DNA of 41,260 nt from a virus, in the IMG/VR virus record IMGVR_UViG_3300045009_000035, positions 1-41,260 of that record; one strand, written 5' to 3'. Positions within the stretch are counted from its first letter, which is position 1. Every line of letters begins with the position of its first letter. Shown here piece after piece: positions 36,956-41,260 of the stretch. A model generated the notes under the pieces. The model had not been told where the DNA came from, made no database searches, and was given only the letters and a program-made list of their open reading frames with translations. Both the position numbers and the translations under genes were made by a program.

Positions 36956-37882
36956 ATGGCTACGGATCTGCCTTGGTTTCCGATGTACCCGAATGACTTC
37001 CTGACGAGCACGATGTCAATGTCGAATGAGGTGCTTGGCGCGTACATCAGGTTGTTGTGCTACGCCTGGGTGAACGATGGGATTCCAGATGACCGAGACA
37101 TGATTGACCGCATCTCTGGCGGTTTGACTGACGAGGAATGGGATGAGATTCGGGAGCGTTTGGTACTGAACGGTGACCGCAGCGGTGACCGTGACGGTGA
37201 CCGTAGCGGTGACCGTCGCGCTAGGTGGGTTCATCCGCGAATGGAACGAGAGCGTGCTAAGACTGCCGATGTGCGTTCAGCACGTCAAAAGGCGGCGGAG
37301 CAGACCAATAACCGTAGATTGGCAGCGCGAAACAACGGTCAGCGTAGCGGTGACCGTGACGGTGACCGTAACGGTGAGCGTCCGTATTCACAGTCACAAT
37401 CACAATCACAAAAACAAACCACCCCCTATAGTCCCCCAAAGGGGACGGGGGCGGGGGTTGTTGACATCAAGGATTCGGAACTGCGCAGACTCGTCATGCG
37501 CGAGCCGGCCTGGCGGACGCGCATTGAGCGTGCCGAGGCTGGCGACTGGTATGACGAGGACAAGCGACCCATCGACGCGGCGAGTGTTCTGGCAACGGCG
37601 ATGAACACCGTGCGCGAGCGCACGATCAACGAGCGCGACACGATCATCGAGCGAGTGACAGCGAAGGGGTTGAGCGACGGCGAGGCTGCGCAGCTGTGGC
37701 GGGCATGGTTTGTAGAGCACATGAACGGCGGCCCGGCGCCAGGCACGGCCATGCGCAACGATCTCAACGACAAGACGATTCGCAATCACGCAAGCGTGTG
37801 GAGGGCGAGGCTAGGCGGCAAGTACACTCCCGATCATGGCGAAGTCACGCAAGGGACCAGTGCTGCTGGCGGGGATGGATGA
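36956..37882 (+). CDS. DUF1376-type replication initiator-like protein
   Basis: A 308-residue protein. The N-terminal DUF1376 domain has LPWFPMYPNDFLTSTMSMSN, GAYIRLLCYAWVNDGIPDD and LTDEEWDEIRERL; members are usually replication-initiation proteins encoded next to origins. A linker follows whose SGDR/DGDR repeats (residues about 73-86 and 123-142) are the translation of DNA repeats. A SQSQSQSQKQ stretch comes next, then a C-terminal helical domain (LRRLVMREPAWRTRIERAEA, AAQLWRAWFVEHMNGG). It is probably the analogue of lambda O, binding the origin inside its own gene and recruiting the host helicase. GGAAGGA lies seven to eight bases before the ATG. No ATPase motif. Confidence 0.82.
   Translation: MATDLPWFPMYPNDFLTSTMSMSNEVLGAYIRLLCYAWVNDGIPDDRDMIDRISGGLTDEEWDEIRERLVLNGDRSGDRDGDRSGDRRARWVHPRMERERAKTADVRSARQKAAEQTNNRRLAARNNGQRSGDRDGDRNGERPYSQSQSQSQKQTTPYSPPKGTGAGVVDIKDSELRRLVMREPAWRTRIERAEAGDWYDEDKRPIDAASVLATAMNTVRERTINERDTIIERVTAKGLSDGEAAQLWRAWFVEHMNGGPAPGTAMRNDLNDKTIRNHASVWRARLGGKYTPDHGEVTQGTSAAGGDG
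37171..37218 (+). repeat. Iteron array 1: four 12-bp repeats
   Basis: Four head-to-tail 12-bp units at 37171, 37183, 37195 and 37207, each beginning CGGTGACCG. The 9-bp core is palindromic except for its middle base. They lie inside the replication gene, in frame, as initiator-binding iterons do in lambda gene O. Confidence 0.85.
37336..37383 (+). repeat. Iteron array 2: four 12-bp repeats
   Basis: Four further units at 37336, 37348, 37360 and 37372. The inner two match CGGTGACCG exactly; the outer two differ by one or two bases (CGGTCAGCG, CGGTGAGCG). The array is 117 bases downstream of the first, with the same 12-bp period. Confidence 0.82.
37388..37421 (+). promoter_or_regulatory. A-rich tract beside iterons: candidate DNA unwinding element
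   Basis: A purine/CA-rich tract with a 6-base period (CACAAT units, then CAAAAACAAA) immediately follows iteron array 2. It is far lower in G/C than its surroundings. In lambda the iterons are likewise followed by an A/T-rich unwinding region. Origin function is inferred. Confidence 0.6.
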
Positions 37883-38111
37883 CTGCCTGCTCGGCATCAA
37901 CTACCCACGAGCAGGCGAACGAGGCCCGCCAGTCGCCGTGTACTCAGCCGACATGATCGTCGCCCGCCTGCGCGACTTCCAAGGCATGACCGTCAAGCAG
38001 GCCAGGTGCTGGGTCACCGACGAGATCGAGACGCGGTGGATGGGTGTCGGCACGCCGCGAATCGTGTGGGCAGCGACTATCCAAGATTTCGGTGTCAACT
38101 CCACGGTGTGA
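37836..38111 (+). CDS. Small unknown protein after the replication gene
   Basis: A 91-residue protein overlapping the end of the replication gene by 47 bases. The body is GMDDCLLGINYPRAGERGPP, VAVYSADMIVARLRDFQGMT and VTDEIETRWMGVGTPRIVWA. A shorter start at 37875 (MDDCLLG) is also possible and would nearly remove the overlap. No family recognised; an accessory replication or regulatory role is suggested only by position. Confidence 0.62.
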   Translation: MAKSRKGPVLLAGMDDCLLGINYPRAGERGPPVAVYSADMIVARLRDFQGMTVKQARCWVTDEIETRWMGVGTPRIVWAATIQDFGVNSTV

Positions 38112-38137
38112 CAGATTCCTGACCTATATTGTCAGAT

Positions 38138-38386
38138 ATGACGGTCAGCACGTTTGATGATTTCAGGGACGCAATTGTCGCACACTTGGAGCGTAACGGC
38201 TCGTCGCGCAACGAGTTAGCGATGAGTCTCGACAAGCAACGGGTGCTGCGGGCGCATTCTGTGCGCTGCATCCTGAGCCAAGCGCCGAGCCTGCGCCGGC
38301 GGTACGCATCGTTCAACTCCATTCTCGCCATCGCAGACGCGGCGGGATTTACTATCCAACTTTCACCCAAGAATGAAACGGAATAA
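38138..38386 (+). CDS. Small helix-turn-helix-like regulator
   Basis: An 82-residue protein: STFDDFRDAIVAHLERNGSS, RNELAMSLDKQRVLRAHSVR, then SFNSILAIADAAGFTIQLSP. The pattern of a helical N-terminus, an HTH-like NELAMSLD turn, and the IADAAGFTIQLSPK end is that of small XRE-like phage proteins. A short inverted repeat (CTGAC/GTCAG) overlaps its start region and could be an autoregulatory operator. The ATG at 38138 was chosen over a TTG three codons upstream. Its end overlaps the terminase small subunit start by 14 bases. Confidence 0.68.
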   Translation: MTVSTFDDFRDAIVAHLERNGSSRNELAMSLDKQRVLRAHSVRCILSQAPSLRRRYASFNSILAIADAAGFTIQLSPKNETE

Positions 38387-38936
38387 GAATGCCAAGCAAG
38401 TCCGCGGCGCAAAAGCGCTTGATGCAAGCAGCAGCGCACAATCGATCGTTCGCCAAGAAAGCGGGAGTCCCGCAGTCGGTAGCCAAGAAGTTCGTCAGGG
38501 CGGACAAGGCGAAGTCCCGCCGCTCCCGGTAAGGCGCCGTAGAGGCCGTCCGCCGACTTTCACGGGCGCGCCTGAGCCACAGGCCACCGAACTGGTCAAC
38601 TGGCTGTCTGAGGGCAAGCCGCTGCGTGCATGGTGCCGTGAACCAGGCAACCCGTCACACATGGCGATTTACGACTGGATTGTGTGGGATGAGAACTTCG
38701 CTTTACGCATCGCGCAGGCGCGTGAGGATGGCTATGACGTGCATGCTGACGAATGCATCCGGCTAGCGGATACCAAGCCAGCCGACCAGGTTGAGGTGGG
38801 TTGGCGGCGCCTGCAGATTGACACGAGGCTCAAGCTGCTCGCCAAGTGGAACCCCAAGAAGTACGGCGACCGGGTCGGCGTTGACCATGCCGGCGGCGTG
38901 ACCCTCAACGTCACGACAGGCGTACCAGCCGAATGA
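38373..38936 (+). CDS. terS: Terminase small subunit
   Basis: A 187-residue frame. From about residue 55 it shows the terminase small subunit pattern: RRRRGRPPTFTG, ATELVNWLSEGKPLRAWCRE, NPSHMAIYDWIVWDENFALR, AREDGYDVHADECIRLADT and RRLQIDTRLKLLAKWNPKKY. It recognises phage DNA and starts packaging with the large subunit. The first 50 residues overlap the 47-residue gene in another frame and look unconserved. No better in-frame start exists downstream, so either the extension is real or the protein starts by reinitiation or frameshift near 38530. It ends four bases into the large subunit gene (ATGA). Confidence 0.88.
   Translation: MKRNKNAKQVRGAKALDASSSAQSIVRQESGSPAVGSQEVRQGGQGEVPPLPVRRRRGRPPTFTGAPEPQATELVNWLSEGKPLRAWCREPGNPSHMAIYDWIVWDENFALRIAQAREDGYDVHADECIRLADTKPADQVEVGWRRLQIDTRLKLLAKWNPKKYGDRVGVDHAGGVTLNVTTGVPAE
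38389..38532 (+). CDS. 47-residue basic phage protein nested in the terminase small subunit gene
   Basis: A short gene out of frame with the surrounding terminase frame. It encodes MPSKSAAQKRLMQAAAHNRS, FAKKAGVPQSVAKKFVRADK and a basic tail. This is a recurrent small phage protein type, with S-x-x-QKR-x-M-x-A-x-AHN-x-x-FAKK and GVPQSVA-x-x-F elements. The strong family-like pattern argues that this frame is the ancestral coding frame of the stretch, and that the N-terminal 50 residues of the terminase frame are overprinted on it. Function unknown; basic, probably nucleic-acid binding. Confidence 0.7.
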   Translation: MPSKSAAQKRLMQAAAHNRSFAKKAGVPQSVAKKFVRADKAKSRRSR

Positions 38937-40258
38937 CCGCGATCAGACTCGACTACCACCCGCGAGCGTGGCAGCGCGAATGTCACCTCAAGAGGCGACG
39001 GTTCACCGTTCTTGCCCTGCACCGCCGTGCCGGCAAGACCGAACTCGCCATCATGGAGTTGATTGACAAATGCCTCAAGTGCAAGGCGGAACTAGGGTTC
39101 TACGTCTATGTCGCCCCGTTCCTCAAGCAGGCCAAGGCCATCGCCTGGGCGCGGCTCAAGCAGAAACTCATGCCCATGCGGCAAACGGCGGCCATCGACA
39201 TCAACGAGGCGGATCTAGCCGTCACGTTCAAACACAACGGCGCGACCATCCGTCTGTTCGGCGGCGACAACCCCGACGCCCTGCGCGGCGTCCGTCTCGA
39301 CGGCTGCGTGATTGACGAGGTCGCCCAGATCAGGCCCGAGGTCTGGAACGACATCATCCAGCCCGCCCTGTCCGACCGCCAAGGTTGGGCCATGTTCATC
39401 GGGACGCCGGCGGGCATCAACCTGTTCAGCGAGTTGTTCTACCGGGCAAGCAGCCTGCCCGACTGGTGGGCTGCTCGTTATACCGTCAACGATACAGACG
39501 CCATCGACAAGGCCGAAGTGCGCCGTCTCAAGCGCGACATGCCCGAGTCGGCCTACGCACGCGAGTACCTGTGCGACTTCACCGCCGCCGGCGACAACCA
39601 GCTCATCACGCTTGCCGACGCCGAAAGCGCCGCTGCGCTCGTCTACGCAGACCGCGATGTCAACGACGCGCCGCTCGTCATGGGGGTTGACCCGGCCAGG
39701 TTCGGCGATGACCGCAGCGTCGTGGTGTTCCGGCAGGGGCTGCGCATGGAGACGCCCAACATCTTCCAAGGCATTGACAACATGGCGCTCGCAGGGCGCA
39801 TTGCTAGCCTGATCGAGGAACGCGACCCGGACGCGGTGTTCATCGACGTCGGCGGAGGTGCAGGCGTAATCGACCGCCTGCGGCAGCTCGACTACGACGT
39901 CATGGAGGTGAACTTCGGCGGCAAGGCGATCTACCCCAACCTGTATGTCAACAAGCGCACCGAGATGTGGTGGGGCATGCGCGAGTGGCTGCAGTCGGGC
40001 GGCTCAATCCCCAACGACACGACGCTCAAGGCCGAACTGGCAACCCCGACCTACGAGTTTGACATGGTCGGCAGGCGCGTGCTTGAGTCCAAGGACGAGA
40101 TCAAGAAGCGTCTGCAGGGAGGCGCAAGCCCCGACATCGCCGACGCCCTGGCGTTGACATTCGCGTTCCCGGTCGCCAAGGCTTTGCCACGAGAGATCAG
40201 GGAGCGCATCGACCCACGCGCACGGAACGACTACGACCCATACGAGGCAATGTCATGA
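38933..40258 (+). CDS. terL: Terminase large subunit
   Basis: A 441-residue packaging motor. The ATPase domain has a variant Walker A (LALHRRAGKTE, Lys35-Thr36), Walker B CVIDEVAQ (Asp128, Glu129) and coupling motif FIGTPAG (155-161). The C-terminal RNase H-like nuclease has GVDPARFGDDRS (Asp253), FIDVGGGAG (Asp305) and SPDIADALALTF near the end. It pumps DNA into the procapsid and cuts the concatemer. The permuted assembly is compatible with headful cutting. It begins in the small subunit stop and ends in the GNAT start. Confidence 0.95.
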   Translation: MTAIRLDYHPRAWQRECHLKRRRFTVLALHRRAGKTELAIMELIDKCLKCKAELGFYVYVAPFLKQAKAIAWARLKQKLMPMRQTAAIDINEADLAVTFKHNGATIRLFGGDNPDALRGVRLDGCVIDEVAQIRPEVWNDIIQPALSDRQGWAMFIGTPAGINLFSELFYRASSLPDWWAARYTVNDTDAIDKAEVRRLKRDMPESAYAREYLCDFTAAGDNQLITLADAESAAALVYADRDVNDAPLVMGVDPARFGDDRSVVVFRQGLRMETPNIFQGIDNMALAGRIASLIEERDPDAVFIDVGGGAGVIDRLRQLDYDVMEVNFGGKAIYPNLYVNKRTEMWWGMREWLQSGGSIPNDTTLKAELATPTYEFDMVGRRVLESKDEIKKRLQGGASPDIADALALTFAFPVAKALPREIRERIDPRARNDYDPYEAMS

Positions 40259-40701
40259 ACATCCGCTTGGCAACCATCGAAGACGCCGCCGTGTTGACAG
40301 CGATGGGCCGTGACTTCCTGCAGTACAGCGAGTACCGCAATTTGAGTGTGACGGACGATGAAATCACCACAGGTGTTGCTGGCGTCATTGGAAACGGCAT
40401 GTCGTTCGTTGCCGAACAGGATGACAGGATCGTTGGTTTCATCCTTGGGATCATCGGACCAATGTGGTTTGTGCAACGGGTTAGAGTCGCCATCGAACTA
40501 GCGTGGTGGGTCGATCCGTCATACAGAAACACGACGGCTGGAGTCCGATTGCTCAAGGCATTTGAAAATCACGCCACTAACATGGGCGTGCAGTACATCG
40601 CTATGAGCGATCTAGTTGTGCAAGGTGACACACCTGTTGCAAGATTGTTGGGGCGAATGGGTTATATTGTCACGGAACGCATGCACACGAAGGAGATTTG
40701 A
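40255..40701 (+). CDS. GNAT-family acetyltransferase
   Basis: A 148-residue enzyme with the GNAT layout: NIRLATIEDAAVLTAMGRDF, the strand FVAEQDDRIVGFILGII, the strand-turn AIELAWWVDPSYRNTTAGVR (acetyl-CoA pyrophosphate region, here with RNTTAG in place of the usual R/Q-x-x-G-x-G/A), and the final LLGRMGYIVTERMHTKE. Such genes often lie between terminase and portal in environmental podoviruses. Substrate unknown; it may modify a virion or host protein. ATGA overlap with the large terminase subunit. Confidence 0.82.
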   Translation: MNIRLATIEDAAVLTAMGRDFLQYSEYRNLSVTDDEITTGVAGVIGNGMSFVAEQDDRIVGFILGIIGPMWFVQRVRVAIELAWWVDPSYRNTTAGVRLLKAFENHATNMGVQYIAMSDLVVQGDTPVARLLGRMGYIVTERMHTKEI

Positions 40702-40702
40702 C

Positions 40703-41047
40703 ATGGCAGCAATTTCAAGCATCATCGCTGGCGTGGCAGCTGCTGCCGCCGCAGCTGGCACTGGTTACGCGGTCTACGCTGGCGAACGCGCAAGTGACGC
40801 GCAGAAGCAGGCTATGGCCGAGCAGCGCCAGGCGCAGACGCAGGCGGCAGCTCAGGCCGCATCGCAGCAGCGCCGCAGCGCGCAGGCTATGGCAGCCGCC
40901 AACCGTCGCCAGCCCGACATGGGCGCGATCATGGCTGGCGCAGCCGAAGGCGCAGGCGGCGGACCATCTAGCACCATGCTGACTGGTCCTAGCGGTGTGT
41001 CGCAGCAGGATCTTGCCTTGGGCCGGTCAACCCTCCTCGGAGGCTGA
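40703..41047 (+). CDS. Small Ala/Gln-rich protein with N-terminal membrane segment
   Basis: A 114-residue protein from the ATG at 40703, with AAGGAG about eight bases upstream. Residues 2-27 are hydrophobic (ISSIIAGVAAAAAAAGTGYA). A Gln/Ala/Arg helix follows (QKQAMAEQRQAQTQAAAQAA), then a Gly/Pro-rich linker and the end QDLALGRSTLLGG. Proteins of this type precede the portal in related phages and may be minor ejection or head proteins. A frame extending back to 40616 would run inside the GNAT gene and was rejected. Confidence 0.72.
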   Translation: MAAISSIIAGVAAAAAAAGTGYAVYAGERASDAQKQAMAEQRQAQTQAAAQAASQQRRSAQAMAAANRRQPDMGAIMAGAAEGAGGGPSSTMLTGPSGVSQQDLALGRSTLLGG

Positions 41048-41048
41048 A

Positions 41049-41260
41049 ATGAGCGAATACACAGGCGACGCACAGTCGTATCCCGACGCACCAACGCGGG
41101 ACAAGTTGTTCACCCGTTGGGGGATGCTCAAGTCTGAGCGCGCATCGTGGCTCGCGCACTGGCAGGAGATCACGACCTACCTGTTGCCGCGCAACGGTCG
41201 TTACTTCCGCCAAGACCGCGACAAGGGATGGCGGCGGCACAACAACATCTACGACAACAC
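41049..41260 (+). CDS. Portal protein, 5' end (continues at base 1)
   Basis: The true start of the portal gene: ATG at 41049, one base after the preceding stop, with GGAGG nine to ten bases upstream. It encodes MSEYTGDAQSYPDAPTRDK and then repeats the sequence at the window start. The frame is open at the last base and joins the frame at the beginning of the window. The repeated part differs at four third-codon or silent positions only. Confidence 0.93.
   Translation, partial: MSEYTGDAQSYPDAPTRDKLFTRWGMLKSERASWLAHWQEITTYLLPRNGRYFRQDRDKGWRRHNNIYDN
41086..41260 (+). repeat. Terminal overlap with bases 1-175
   Basis: 175 bases identical to 1-175 except at 41213, 41232, 41234 and 41249 (matching 128, 147, 149 and 164). 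This shows the window is one full circular permutation of the genome. The mismatches mean the two ends come from slightly different molecules. Confidence 0.95.

Noticed and set aside
1-41260. Temperate lifestyle genes
   Set aside because: Two small HTH proteins are present, but no integrase, recombinase, excisionase, attachment-site pair or convincing repressor/Cro arrangement was found.

Overview
The window is an essentially complete genome of a tailed double-stranded DNA phage with podovirus (short-tailed) architecture, assembled from circularly permuted DNA. The last 175 bases (41086-41260) repeat the first 175 with only four differences, all synonymous, so the unique genome is about 41,085 bp and the portal gene runs across the window ends. 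No integrase, excisionase, DNA polymerase or RNA polymerase was found. The head proteins (capsid, Bbp16-type cement protein, Bbp19-like protein, scaffold-like protein) resemble those of Bordetella phage BPP-1-type podoviruses. A lipobox-plus-membrane-span spanin candidate and SSB-tip-like peptides point to a Gram-negative host. The DNA is GC-rich with GC-rich third codon positions in the core genes.

Late region, + strand (about 38.4-41.3 kb, continuing 0-27.0 kb): terminase small and large subunits, a GNAT acetyltransferase, a small Ala-rich protein, portal, a beta-rich protein, a Bbp19-like protein, scaffold-like protein, major capsid protein, cement protein, then after a strong hairpin the tail adaptor and tail nozzle. 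These are followed by three internal or ejection proteins; the last is a 2,923-residue polyvalent protein with an HExxH peptidase motif. Two beta-helix tail spikes, a Gly-rich adhesin, several small tail-tip proteins and a lysis group (holin-like, unimolecular-spanin-like and a 39-residue membrane peptide) close the block. A rho-independent terminator at 27052-27086 faces a second one serving the opposite strand.

Early region, - strand (34.2 kb down to 27.16 kb): a very compact operon of stop/start-overlapping genes. It encodes several small unknown proteins, an i-type-lysozyme-like muramidase, a C5 cytosine methyltransferase with an HNH endonuclease overprinted in another frame, a small protein with a DTDIPF tip, a CsrA-like regulator, a small HTH protein and a RusA resolvase. 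A second promoter drives an ERF annealing protein, a small unknown protein and a Gp157-like protein. Both promoters have a TTGACA -35 box and an inverted repeat at the predicted transcript start. The first leader hairpin exposes AGGAU in its loop, which is what CsrA proteins bind.

Middle region, + strand (34.3-38.4 kb): a metallophosphoesterase, two small basic proteins, a small HExxH protein, a lone - strand gene of unknown function, a hairpin-rich noncoding stretch (36518-36955), and a DUF1376-type replication gene. That gene contains two arrays of four 12-bp repeats followed by an A-rich tract, an arrangement like the lambda origin inside gene O. A small unknown protein and an HTH protein precede the terminase.

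The most unusual features are the overprinted HNH/methyltransferase pair, the phage CsrA-like gene with a matching leader hairpin, the iteron arrays inside the replication gene, and two further candidate overprinted genes (in the terminase small subunit and in the polyvalent protein).
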